64,000 bases of DNA from assembly GCA_039707465.1 (NCBI GenBank), contig CM077647.1, positions 49,493,110 to 49,557,109 of the forward strand. Direction: 5' to 3'. Position 1 is the first letter of the stretch. Every line of letters starts with the position of its first letter. Shown here piece after piece: positions 49,287 to 59,400 of the stretch. A program made the translations under genes and the position numbers. A model generated the notes under the pieces. It ran no database searches. It saw only the letters and a program-made list of their open reading frames with translations, and was not told where the DNA came from. Source of the stretch: Rhabdophis nuchalis. Lineage: Eukaryota > Chordata > Lepidosauria > Squamata > Natricidae.

Positions 49287-49621
49287 TTTATTTTTAAACC
49301 GCACCCTCTCCCCACAGGGACCCGGGGCGGTGCACAGGCAGAATAAAAACAGTCAAAATACATTTCATAAAAAACAATTAAACCAACCCTGTGCTAAAAA
49401 TTCGCTAAAAATGTGCTACCCCATTAAAAAAACCCAAAGACAGAGAGACTATCCTAGGCCGGCCAGACAGAAGAAGTATGTTTTTAGCTTGAGCCCGAAG
49501 GAGCGGAGGTCAGTGGTCATCCTGATAATGCGGTAATCTTTGTCTGCTGTGTAGTTGGACTGGAGCAAGCTGAAGATGGAGCGGAAAAAGACTTTCCAGT
49601 AGGTGGTTTTTTAGAAGCCAT
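48358..49621 (-). pseudogene. L1 ORF1 protein gene, broken
   Basis: ORF1p is the trimeric RNA-binding chaperone of L1. From the start at 49621 (MASKKPPTGKSFS) the order is: a Ser/Thr/Gln-rich N-terminus; after the L2 insertion, a coiled coil (MLQDIMKNVHEMRKELTSLK, about 49130-48970); the RRM-like domain (FLRFQNIPE, near 48915); the C-terminal domain (VYRINSAYVRINN; FLRMSTRDEILRAQR, near 48700); and a C-terminal end (WLLPEGMLVFWEGGRIRV). Breaks: L2 copy I at 49191-49529, a frameshift near 48945, and a TAA at 48580-48582 after which the same frame continues to 48358. Confidence 0.85.
49191..49529 (-). mobile_element. L2-clade LINE 3' end (copy I) inserted in L1 ORF1
   Basis: (AAT)n tail at 49191-49285, then the terminal hairpin (loop TGTG), 3' UTR and the last 10-15 codons of ORF2 on the minus strand. 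The flanking duplication is at most GC (49189-49190 and 49530-49531). It is younger than the L1 element it interrupts. Confidence 0.92.
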
Positions 49622-50520
49622 TGTCACGATTATAAGTTCTAATTAATAAAAAAGATGGCGTCGGAAAGGCAGGCAGCCTATGAAGTCCGAGGTATCGGAG
49701 CAGTTCGGATAAAAGTTCAGTCTGGGAAGTATATAAAACCAAGAAGAAAGGACTGTATTATCCAAATCTGGGTGTCCACGTATTGGGAGGAGATACCGAA
49801 GGTTTCCCGAGGAGAAGTTAAAGTAAAAATTTAAGGTCTTAAGATCTCAAATGCTGAAGGAAAAGTTTGTGAATAAATGAAAGTTTTCTGACAGGGAACA
49901 AAGAGGAGCCATTTTGTCCCGCCTCCTCACAGGAAGAAGAGTGAAAGTTTCATTTTATTGTTGCAAAAAGATTCCACGATATAATGTTGCAACTGCAATG
50001 GTATAGATACAATTTTTTTTTGCTGTTATTATTTCAGATGGCAAATTATTCCTCTCTTTCTCCCCATTCCTGGAGAGAACCTATTCAGCTGCCGCTTTGT
50101 TCTGAGGGGGGAGGTTAAACCAGATAAACTCCCCCCTCCATTCTCTATTTAAAGCTGATTGAAAGTAAAAACTCACAGTACCCACTTGTCCCTCAGTTGC
50201 AGACCAGGAGATTAGGGAAAACCCTCCATTTCCGGCACTCCAGCCAGCCTTCTAATTCTTCAGTTGATTCCGAGATCCATCGGCGAAAGAGCAAAGCCCC
50301 CCTTCTGCTTTCCCGGCTCCTGGGGTGAGACTGGAAAGATGCCCCACTGGTCGCCACCTGGTTGGAGGTCTCCAGCGAGCCGCCCTTACGGCAGGGGATT
50401 CCTCCAGAACCCCCTGTGCCCCCGGGGGGGCCCACCAGGAGAGCAAGAGGCAGACAAGTACCAAAACATGTCCGTCGCCTATGAAAACTGGAAGTCGAGC
50501 CAAATACAAATGATTCTTTT

Positions 50521-50655
50521 GTTTATTCTTCTGTCAGTGCAGCTTTGATAGCAAGGTGGAACATGGTCACCTGAAAACAAAAAGTGTGCATCAAACTACA
50601 GAACCAATGTTTCAAATACTTCATTGAAAATTATTTCCTAAAGGAATATTTATTA
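50521..50655. other. Host DNA between L1 and LTR elements
   Basis: Short AT-rich spacer, no feature. Confidence 0.6.
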
Positions 50656-50882
50656 CCTCATGTCAGCCTCGCTAGTTCCTGCTTAGCTGCCATGGAAACG
50701 GGGAGGGTGGGGGGCGTTGGGATGAGTATGTTCTGCTGGTGGACAATGTTGATGGTTGGTGTTATCTCTTGGTTAACGGACCTGCATTCCAGGATGGTGA
50801 AGACCTGCCCACCTGATGTTGGAGACGAACGCATATTGGACAATGCAAAGGGGGGGGTTTGAGGATTGGGATGGGCTTAAGC

Positions 50883-50888
50883 TTAATA
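50883..50888 (+). promoter_or_regulatory. TATA-like box of the LTR promoter
   Basis: TTAATA lies 26-31 bases before the transcript start predicted from the self-priming match at 50914. The same box is present in the 3' LTR. AGTAAA at 50952-50957 is a possible polyadenylation signal. Confidence 0.5.
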
Positions 50889-50913
50889 CTTTCTGTTCGC
50901 GCCTAAACTATTC

Positions 50914-50924
50914 ACTCTCAGCTT
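50914..50924 (+). promoter_or_regulatory. Predicted transcript 5' end that acts as self-primer
   Basis: ACTCTCAGCTT is the perfect reverse complement of the sequence at 51032-51042, just after the LTR. In Tf1/sushi-group elements the first 11 nucleotides of the mRNA fold back on the primer-binding site and prime minus-strand synthesis. The base before (C at 50913) does not pair, which fits a transcript starting at 50914. Confidence 0.7.
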
Positions 50925-51031
50925 TACTTGGTCTGTAAGCTATTGTTACTTAGTAAAAGGAGCCTTATTCATTTCAAAACAATGTCTAAGTGTGGTCTTT
51001 CCTAAGCCAACGAAGAAGCAGGCCTGACAAG

Positions 51032-51042
51032 AAGCTGAGAGT
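51032..51042 (+). promoter_or_regulatory. Self-type primer-binding site
   Basis: AAGCTGAGAGT, two bases after the 5' LTR. It does not begin TGG, so it does not look like a site for a tRNA 3' end. It pairs over 11 bases with the predicted mRNA 5' end. Confidence 0.7.
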
Positions 51043-51060
51043 CACAAAAACCGTTACCTG

Positions 51061-53046
51061 ATGTCGGACCCTGCACAAGAGGAGCTTCCGTTGGTGGAAG
51101 TCCTGCCTGAAACTTCTATGGGAGCAGAAGCATCGCACCCCCCTGTTCAATCTGAAGATACCAGGTCAGTGATGGACTGTTTGGCTGGCCTAGATCTTAA
51201 TCTGCCAGCCGAAGATTCAGTCAAACCAAAACGTTGGTCCGAAGGGGTAGGAATGACTGGGGTGACCGTCTCCAGGCGGCGTCTTTCCCCAAAGAAGATC
51301 ATTCCGGAGCTCTTAAGAGAAGAAAGGGAGTTGAAGGAAATGGCCCAGAATTTGCTCCTCCAGGCAGATGAGAAGCGGGAGGCCCTGGATAAGCTCTGGG
51401 GGAGGGAGGCGGAACGCAAACAGTTAAAAGAATCACATTCAGCCGCTGCCAGCCAAAGCAGGAGTTCAACACCATCCCCCCCTGCTCGGGCCAGCAGGGA
51501 ATTGCGGAGAGAGGCCAATCCCTCTTCCCCCCGTCGACTTGCAAAACTCCCCCCCTTGGGTGTGAAATACGACGGGAGTGCCGATAAACTCGCGTTTTTT
51601 CTAATTCACGTCGATAATTTCATGCAGTTTTACGCAGCTGATTTGGAGGATGAAATCAAAATCAGAATTGTTTCTATGACTTTAGAAGGTCAAGCTTCTG
51701 GGTGGCTGGTTTCACTGCATAATTGCCGATCACCAGCGCTGCGGGATTTCGATCGCTTTATGAATGCCCTTAGAAGGCATTTTGAAGACCCCCGTGTTGA
51801 GAGGAAAGCTAAAATGAAACTGAAAACCTTACGACAGGGGAGCAATAGTGTCCAGGCATACACGCAGATTTTCCAGGAATTATCGGTGTTTATGACCGAT
51901 TATAGTGAACAAGCTTTGATGGACATTTATGTTGAAGGGCTAAATAAGGACATTTATCAAACTTGTGTGAACAGATTTCGCCCCGAAACTTTAAATGAAT
52001 GGATAGATCTCGCTTCAGATGTGGAGTTGGATCAAGCCCACTTGCAGGATCCAGTCCTTCCTGAGAAAAAACCACAGAAAGACACCCCCAAATCTCACTC
52101 CTTTGAGAAAGATGCCCACTTGCAAAAAGGGGGGGGGGAAACAACTCAACCTCGCTCAGGCAGTTGTTATCGTTGTGGAAAGGAGGGGCACTGGGCAGAC
52201 AAATGCAGATCAAGACAACCTCCACGCCCGCCCCCTTCTTCGGACCGGAAGCATCCAAAGACACCAATCGTGCGCACAAAACCGGCCATGAGTGGGGTGG
52301 AGCCTCTCAATGTCTCTACTGACCAGCCCAGCACCACACCTGATGACTGGGAGGCGTCTTCAGACTCTTCTGACGACAATCTGGTGAGTCACCGCTCCGG
52401 GCCCCTTTATATAAATTTAAAGCTTTTGGCTCCATCTACTGGTCGTACATGCAATGTGCAGGCCCTCATTGATTCTGGTTGTTCAAAATGTCTCATAAGC
52501 CAAGAAACGGTATCCTCTATGGGCTTCCACTTAAAGACCCTAAAAACCCCCATAGCCTTTTGCCAAATGGATGGTTCTGTAGCAGGGGGAACCCCAGCAT
52601 CTTCTATCACCGAACTAATTCAAGTTTCTATTGGCACTGGTCATACTGAGACCATCAACTTTATTGTAACTGCCATTGCCGAAAATGCTGTAATTTTGGG
52701 GGTTAATTGGCTTCGGAAATGGAATCCTCTAATAAACTGGAAGGAAGGTTGGGTACGCATACCTTTATCCCTACCTGAACATACCTCTCTACCATCAGAA
52801 GCTAATCGCCCACCCCCCAGTAACCCACCTCTTTTAATCGAATCTGCTGCACCTTTGTTAGACGTTCCGTCACCTGAAGTCATACCAGGCAAGGAGAAAA
52901 TTCCCAAAGAATATTGGGACCTAAAAGATGTTTTCAGTGAAAGATCTTGTGATTCCCTTCCTCCTCATAGAGCTACTGATTGTTCAATTGATTTCCTCCC
53001 TGGAGTTCAATTACCTAAACCTCGTTTATATTTAATTTTATTTTAA
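51061..53046 (+). CDS. gag-pro: Gag-protease polyprotein, N-terminal part of the gag-pol frame
   Basis: 661 codons from ATG at 51061, 32 bases after the LTR. Gag packages the RNA and forms particles; the protease matures it. Residues about 80-125 are Glu/Lys/Leu rich and likely coiled coil; about 165-275 is a retrotransposon-type gag domain (YDGSADKLAFFLIHVDNFM; FMNALRRHFEDP); a CCHC knuckle CYRCGKEGHWADKC is near 368; the aspartic protease motif LIDSGCSKCLIS is near 468. Gag and protease are in one frame with no frameshift. The natural frame would continue into pol, but it runs into the inserted L2 fragment and stops at 53046; the last few residues are L2-encoded. Preserved coding capacity agrees with the near-identical LTRs. 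Confidence 0.92.
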   Translation: MSDPAQEELPLVEVLPETSMGAEASHPPVQSEDTRSVMDCLAGLDLNLPAEDSVKPKRWSEGVGMTGVTVSRRRLSPKKIIPELLREERELKEMAQNLLLQADEKREALDKLWGREAERKQLKESHSAAASQSRSSTPSPPARASRELRREANPSSPRRLAKLPPLGVKYDGSADKLAFFLIHVDNFMQFYAADLEDEIKIRIVSMTLEGQASGWLVSLHNCRSPALRDFDRFMNALRRHFEDPRVERKAKMKLKTLRQGSNSVQAYTQIFQELSVFMTDYSEQALMDIYVEGLNKDIYQTCVNRFRPETLNEWIDLASDVELDQAHLQDPVLPEKKPQKDTPKSHSFEKDAHLQKGGGETTQPRSGSCYRCGKEGHWADKCRSRQPPRPPPSSDRKHPKTPIVRTKPAMSGVEPLNVSTDQPSTTPDDWEASSDSSDDNLVSHRSGPLYINLKLLAPSTGRTCNVQALIDSGCSKCLISQETVSSMGFHLKTLKTPIAFCQMDGSVAGGTPASSITELIQVSIGTGHTETINFIVTAIAENAVILGVNWLRKWNPLINWKEGWVRIPLSLPEHTSLPSEANRPPPSNPPLLIESAAPLLDVPSPEVIPGKEKIPKEYWDLKDVFSERSCDSLPPHRATDCSIDFLPGVQLPKPRLYLILF

Positions 53047-53154
53047 GTAATGTTTGTATTTTGTATTTTGTATATTGTTTTTAATTATGCCTGTGCACCG
53101 CCCCGGGTCCCTGTGGGGAGAGGGCGCGGTTAATAAATCTTAATTTGATTTGAT
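53031..53154 (+). mobile_element. L2-clade LINE 3' tip (copy K) inserted in the LTR element
   Basis: 124 bp of L2 3' UTR with the terminal hairpin (about 53093-53131, loop TGTG, outer stem ACCGC/GCGGT) and an ATTTG tail. Flanked by ATA at 53028-53030 and 53155-53157. With the duplication it adds 127 bp, which puts pol in a +1 frame relative to gag-pro and introduces a stop. Confidence 0.93.
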
Positions 53155-53157
53155 ATA

Positions 53158-55936
53158 CTCCATGACCCCACGGGAGATGGAGGAATTACGTAAATTCATC
53201 GATAAGAACCTTCAAAGGGGTTTCATTGAGCCAGCTAGGCCACGTGTGGCTGCGCCAGTTATGTTTAGAGAAAAAAAAGATGGCACTCTGAGATTAGTAC
53301 AAGACTACTCCTATCTCAACACCATTTGTGAACACAATATCTACCCCCTTCCGCTAATGAAGGACATGCTTGCTCACCTGGCTACTGGAAAAATATTTAC
53401 TAAACTGGACTTACGTGAGGCTTATTACAGGGTCAGAATTAAAGAGGGGGACGAATGGAAAACCGCTTTTAACTGCCCGCTTGGATGTTTTCAATTTAAA
53501 GTTCTACCTTTTGGTCTTCAAGGTGCCCCTTCTGTGTTTATGCAACTGATAAATGAGGTTCTCCACGAGCACCTTTACAAGGGAGTAATTGTCTATATTG
53601 ATGACATAGTCGTTTACTCACAATCACATGACGAGCATGTTAAACTGGTGCGTTCTGTACTAAACAAACTACGTTCCGCTGAACTTTATGCCAAGCTCTC
53701 TAAATGTGAGTTTCACCAGGAAACAATTGACTATTTGGGCTACCGCATCTCTTCAGAAGGGATTGAAATGGATCCTGCTAAGGTCAAAGCGGTGACGGAG
53801 TGGGCTCCTCCCCGAACTCGTAAGCAACTACAGAGTTTTTTGGGATTTGCAAACTTTTACCGCCAATTTATTCCGTCGTTCGCCAACATTGCTTTACCCA
53901 TTACAAACCTACTGAAAACAAAAGGAGAAGGTAAACCTCGTCCAGGATCCCCACTTAAATGGACCATGGAATGTCAAGCCGCTTTCGAAAAACTTAAACG
54001 TTTGTTTGCGGCTGAACCTGTTCTTAAACACCCTGATGTGAATTCCCCGTTTGTAATTCAAGCGGATGCCAGTGATGTCGCTGTGGGGGCGGTCTTATTA
54101 CAACTCAACCACCAGGGTCAATTGCAACCCTGTGCCTACACATCTCGAAAGCTCACTACTTCAGAACGTGGATGGGCGATTTGGGAAAAGGAAGCTTTTG
54201 CTGTCCGTTGGGCTCTCATGACTTGGCGTCATTTTCTTGAGGGTGCTCCCCATCCATTTGAGGTCTGGATGGACCATAAAAATTTGGAGGCTCTTACCTC
54301 CTCTCGAAAATTGTCCCCCAGACAACTTCGCTGGGCTCACTACTTCCATCGTTTCAATTTCCATCTTAAGTATATTCCTGGTGGCAAGAATTTCATGGCT
54401 GATGCTCTTTCCAGATTGCCTCAATATGATGTTTCTAAACTCACTGTTGTACAGCCCATCATGCCACTCATTCTACCTGCTTCTCCTGTATCTACCAGAA
54501 GCCATTCTACAGTCCAAACTACCCCACCTGCAGACCTGATTGCTCGTATTAAGAATGAATTACTTACTGATGAATGGTATTCCGCACATTCTGGTGACTG
54601 TACTATTAGGAACGATCTTCCCTGGATTGGCTCAAAGATTTATGTACCTGGCACATTACGTCCTTTTGTCTTGCAACGCGCACACGACTCACGTCTGGCT
54701 GGCCATTTCGGTTTCGTTAAAACCGTACATCTTGTCAAAAGACAGTTCTGGTGGCCCTCGCTGAAGAAAGATGTTGAATCATATATTGCCAGTTGCCCTG
54801 TTTGTGCGGCCTCCAAACGTGCGCCGGGGAAGCCACGTGGACTCCTCCAGTCCGTTGCGACGCCAGAGATGCCTTGGAAAGAAATTTCAATGGACTTTAT
54901 AGTTGACCTTCCGCCTAGTCAGGGCTATACCGTTATTTGGGTCGTTACCGATCTTTTCTCCAAACAAGTTCATTTTGTCCCCTGTACAAAAATTCCCTCT
55001 TCAAACTCTCTGGCCCGTTTGTTCGTTTCTCATATTTATCGTTTTCATGGAGTCCCACAACGCATCATTTCTGATAGGGGCACTCAATTTACATCTCTTT
55101 TTTGGAAAGAATTTTTGAGACTGATTGGCTCCGCCCAGAGCCTAAGCTCCGCCTACCACCCTCAAACGAATGGCTCTTGTGAAAGGGTTAATTCCGTTTT
55201 GGAACAATACTTGCGTTGTTTTATTAATTTTCAACAGGATGATTGGGCTGATCTCCTGATACATGCCGAGGTGGCATATAATAACTCCGTTCACTCCAGT
55301 ACGAATATGACCCCCTTTAAAGTCTTCTACGGTCAGGACTTTGTGCCCATCCCCGAATTACCTCAAGACTCGCCAACAGTTCCCTCGTTAGCCGAATGGT
55401 CCTCTAGATTGTCTTCTGTCTGGCCTATTATCCGAAAGACTTTGAACGATGCCCATGATTCGCACAAATTGTATGCTGACAGAAAACCGGCGACCCCCCC
55501 ACCCTACAAAGTTGGTGATCAAGTTTATGTGTCTACAAAGCATTTGGATAGCCCCCAGAAATGCAGGAAGCTAGGTCCTAAGTTTGTTGGTCCTTTCACA
55601 ATTACCAAAATCATCAGCTCTGTGTCGGTCCGTTTGGATCTCCCAAAGACATACCGACGCTTGTACCTAGTGTTCCATGTTCACTTGCTGAAACCTGCAC
55701 GCACCTCGCATCTCCGCAAGCCTTTGCCTGATATTCCTGCACCTACCATGGTGGATGGTCACCAGCACTATGAAGTCCGTGATATTTTGGACTCCAGAAT
55801 CCGCAGAAATAAGACTCAATTCCTAGTCATGTGGAAAGATTTCCCCCCTTCTCACAACGAATGGGTGGATAAAGAGCATCTCAAAGCTCCTAAACTGGTA
55901 CGCCAGTTTTATGCCAAATATCCACACAAACCCTAA
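53158..55936 (+). CDS. pol: Pol: reverse transcriptase, RNase H, integrase, chromodomain
   Basis: About 926 codons, open to 55936. Reverse transcriptase: LDLREAYYRVRI, then catalytic YIDDIVVYS (about 53594). RNase H: QADASDVAVGAVL (about 54060), with EKEAFAVRWAL and DHKNLEAL. Integrase: a zinc-binding H-H-C-C region (about 54680-54815, ending CPVCAASK), then the catalytic triad MDF (about 54892), SDRGTQF (about 55073) and CERVN (about 55180), the last two 35 residues apart; a GPY/F-like LGPKFVGPFTI; and a chromodomain from about 55766 (HYEVRDILDSRI; FLVMWKDFPPSHNEW). The usual tether for chromoviral integrase is histone binding by this last domain. There is no credible start codon of its own: upstream is L2 sequence, so pol was translated as a continuation of gag-pro. 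All catalytic residues I can see are intact. Confidence 0.93.
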
Positions 55937-56028
55937 CCTTTCTCCTCTCCTATCTGTTGTTTTGTCTTTTCTTATTTGTCTTTCAGGTATAGCCTTTCGC
56001 CTTTCGCATGATGTCCCGGATTTCCCAC

Positions 56029-56049
56029 TGTTCCTGGAGGAGGTCCGGA
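56029..56049 (+). promoter_or_regulatory. Purine-rich stretch before the 3' LTR (candidate PPT)
   Basis: TTCCTGGAGGAGGTCCGGA directly precedes the 3' LTR. It is only partly purine (GGAGGAGG core), so plus-strand priming here is plausible but weakly supported. Confidence 0.45.
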
Positions 56050-56422
56050 TGTCAGCCTCGCTAGTTCCTGCTTAGCTGCCATGGAAACGGGGAGGGTGGG
56101 GGGCGTTGGGATGAGTATGTTCTGCTGGTGGACAATGTTGATGGTTGGTGTTATCTCTTGGTTAACGGACCTGCATTCCAGGATGGTGAAGACCTGCCCA
56201 CCTGATGTTGGAGACGAACGCATATTGGACAATGCAAAGGGGGGGGGGGGTTTGAGGATTGGGATGGGCTTAAGCTTAATACTTTCTGTTCGCGCCTAAA
56301 CTATTCACTCTCAGCTTTACTTGGTCTGTAAGCTATTGTTACTTAGTAAAAGGAGCCTTATTCATTTCAAAACAATGTCTAAGTGTGGTCTTTCCTAAGC
56401 CAACGAAGAAGCAGGCCTGACA
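56050..56422 (+). repeat. 3' LTR (373 bp)
   Basis: TGTCAG...CTGACA. By eye identical to the 5' LTR apart from four more G in the G run near 56239-56250. Followed by the CCTCA target duplication. Confidence 0.97.
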
Positions 56423-56427
56423 CCTCA

Positions 56428-59400
56428 AAGGACATGTGTGGGCAGACCATATTATTTAGTGACCTGTAATACCAAAGTAATGATGACAATAAATCAGAGT
56501 TCATTACAATGGAAGGGAAGGCTGGATCAGGGTTTGCGAGTAGGTAATGTGGCCTAATTTAGTATCACAACATTATTTTATACTCATTTATCCTGTAGGG
56601 AGAGGGAACTGGACTAAGGACATTTAATTCATCCAACTTTCTGCAGCACCCTTGACTTCACTTCATAAGTTCAGGCTTATAAAGTGGTTTTGCAATTCTG
56701 AAAACCATATAGGGTGGAATGATTTCAACATAGATATTCTTATGGAAGTATTAAGTAATCTTTAGCCCTGTAATCACATATATGAATTTCTGAGGTGCAT
56801 TAATATGTGAATTGATTTTCAAGGAATCATCTTTGATCTTTGTTATTTGCAGATTTGCAATTTATCTTGAAAGCTATGTTTTATTTCAATGATTCAAGTG
56901 CCATATCATTTCCCACTTATAGATGTGTCAGAATAGTATATTTTATGAGCTTGTATATGCTTATCATTTTATCTTCCTTTCTTCATTCCCATTAATACAA
57001 AAGTAATTAGAATTGCTATTTTCCATAGTTGCATATTTAATTTAATTTAACGTTCTATAATATAATGTAATTTGTTCAATTTTGAATGCCACTCAACTCT
57101 GGGCAACTCACAACAATAAAGTAATATAAATAAGAAACAAATACAAAAATAAATAAATGACCAAAGCAAATATAAATATTATACGATAGCAATCAAACAA
57201 TAAGGAAACATCAAAAACAAGGGAGTCCCATCCATCTATCACTAGGCCTACTAGAATGGCCATGTTTTCAAGGCCTTTTAAAATGTCATCAAGGTGGAAC
57301 CTCATTGCCAAATCACATTTTTTGGAAACTTCACCTTGAGATTATATTGCTTAAACAACTTTAGCAAAGGAAATAGGAAAAACCTGAGAAATGTTATTTA
57401 AGATGTAAAGTTATAGACAATTCTTAAAATATGTTTTCCATATATATTTTACTCACAACAAACAATCCCACTTTTTCTTTTCATTGCTTAATTACAGAAC
57501 AAATTAAGAAATGTGCAGATATCAATTGATAACTAAGTTTCAGCTTTGAGCTTTCTGTGATGATGCCTCTTATTGTGGGTATAGGCCAGTATGTCATATG
57601 GACTTCACTGTATGATTTAAGATGCTAATAGTGTAAAGGAAGGTGTTTAACAAGTCAAATTATCCAGAAACTGCTGCAACCTGAATAGAAAATACTTTTG
57701 ATTTGATAGAGGAAAGCACAGTTTTTCCCGTGAGACCACTTGCTGCACATCTGGCTCCAAATATGAGATAATAACTACCCAAGTATGTATAGTAAATGTA
57801 TTTTCCACATGGACATTGGCTGCTAGAACTATGTTATAATGAGCAATAACTACACTTATATCTCTGGATGATTTAGTGCAGTTCCTCCTAATAATGACTG
57901 ATAAGGGCATAGATATTGAAGAGTAGCACAGAACTAACAGATGTTCTGAAAAAAATATCAAACTACCTGCTCTTCGGTTATCTGTAAAATACTTTTGTTA
58001 ACAATAAGTAGTTGAGGACAAACCAGAAGTAAAACTGGGGAAAGGTAGAAAATAATCCTGAATCATAATTTTGATTTTGGAATATGGTGAAATGTCTCTT
58101 TTGGTAAGGAAATAGTTATTCCAATGAGTTGTTTTATTTGAACATACATAATAAAGAGCAATATAAAAAGTATCTATTCTGTATAACTTCATGTATTACC
58201 TTAGTTGCTGGTTGAGAAAAATAAAAAAAGTCTACACAATTTAAATGACAATACTTTCTATTATAATTTTCTTTTGCCTTTGAAATTGCACTCTATAATT
58301 TTGGAAAGTTAGCTAGATCATAGATGAATACAGACTTATAACTAAAAAGTTAGCACGCAATGGCTTTTCATTTTGTCCCATCCCATTCCATAAATAATAA
58401 AGGGGGGTAATGTCTGCTTAGTTGTTTTGTTTTGAGAGAATAAAGAAAATTATATGAAATTGTAATTATTGACAATGACAAAACATTGGCAGGATTCCTA
58501 GCTGGCAATTTAGATCATTATATGTATAGCTGCTTTTGATCTAGAAATTCAGGGACTTCCAGGTAAGAAATAATGAACTCAAGATAACTCTACCAAAAAA
58601 GAGACTCTAGATAGTTGCTCTTCATCACAAGACAGCAGTCACTGGTAGGTTAAGATCTCTGGGAGATGAAGGAGTAGCTATTTTGGTCAAACCATGGTTG
58701 GTGCCTTTAAAAAGCACCGAGTTCTTGTATTCTTTTCTAATTCTAATTCTGTTTCTAATTATTTATGGAAATTGCTTGCTAAATGTTTTTCATTTATTAG
58801 AAACCTTTAGATTGACAACTCTAACCCTTACCAAAGAGGTTTCAAATAAAAAATTTAAATTTAAATAAAAGTTTAAGAATTTAAATGTTTTTTTTTTAAA
58901 TTAAATAGCAAAGAAGTGATTACACCTTTGGTTTTAGAAAGTTACCAACTGACTAGTGGGCCAAAGACATTAAAAATACAACTTTTGAATTAATTATAAG
59001 AATCATTCCTGTGGGAAAATACTTTTGTTTAAATTCTATTTTTTTAAATGATAGTGGGACTTTGAAGATTAGAACCTAGAGTGTTAGGAGGAACTAAAGA
59101 TTATAATTAAAGGAGAATACTTACATTTGACTTAAAAATATATAATCAAGCAAACTATTTTAGTATTTGACATATAAAGATTATTTTTGAATAATGGATC
59201 CAAAATGTAATTTTAAGAATGCTGCTTCTAAAAACAGATTTTAAAACATGTAATGAGAGAGGAATGAGTTTTACCTAATAACATTAAGATTGAACTGAAA
59301 GGGGGTTTAAAAATAAAGGCCACAATAATGATACAAAAGAAGATGTTACACTGAACATAAAAAAGAAACTGGCTGAAAGAAATGAAATGAAATCCTAGGA

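Larger units (their letters stand above)
48111..50501 (-). mobile_element. ORF1-only L1 element ('half-L1', HAL1-like) with target duplication
   Basis: On the minus strand: a 5' UTR of about 880 bp (50501-49622), ORF1 (49621-48358), a 3' UTR of about 250 bp with AATAAA (plus strand 48128-48133) and a poly-A (plus-strand T run at about 48107-48115). ORF2 is entirely absent. The unit is bounded by a 19-bp duplication AAATACAAAT(T/G)ATTCTTTT at 48093-48111 and 50502-50520 with one mismatch, starting with AAAAG on the L1 strand as expected for L1 endonuclease cleavage. The left target lies in the tail of L2 copy D. Without the later L2 insertion the element is about 2.05 kb. Confidence 0.85.
50661..51029 (+). 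repeat. 5' LTR (369 bp)
   Basis: Starts TGTCAG and ends CTGACA (6-bp inverted ends). Identical to the 3' LTR except that the G run at about 50850-50857 has 8 G instead of 12. Confidence 0.97.
50661..56422 (+). mobile_element. Ty3/Metaviridae chromodomain LTR retrotransposon, Tf1/sushi type
   Basis: Complete element of 5,762 bp: 5' LTR, self-type primer site, gag-pro, pol with C-terminal chromodomain, purine-rich stretch, 3' LTR. It is flanked by an exact 5-bp duplication CCTCA (50656-50660 and 56423-56427). The domain order protease, reverse transcriptase, RNase H, integrase, chromodomain defines a chromovirus. No envelope gene. The LTRs differ only in the length of one G run, so the insertion is recent. 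A 124-bp L2 fragment at 53031-53154 divides the coding region. Confidence 0.95.

Noticed and set aside
52124..52143. GGGAAAC slippery heptamer in gag, as in PEG10
   Set aside because: It lies upstream of the zinc knuckle, is not in the 0-frame phase X XXY YYZ, and the frame is open through protease without it.
51061..55936. Domesticated gag gene (RTL/PEG10 type)
   Set aside because: Complete LTRs, target duplication, integrase and chromodomain show an ordinary recent retrotransposon.
55937..56049. Envelope gene making it an endogenous retrovirus
   Set aside because: Only 113 bases separate pol from the 3' LTR.
56050..56299. Small ORFs shared by 50584-50862 and 55972-56299
   Set aside because: They are the same LTR sequence read twice; LTRs are not expected to be coding here.
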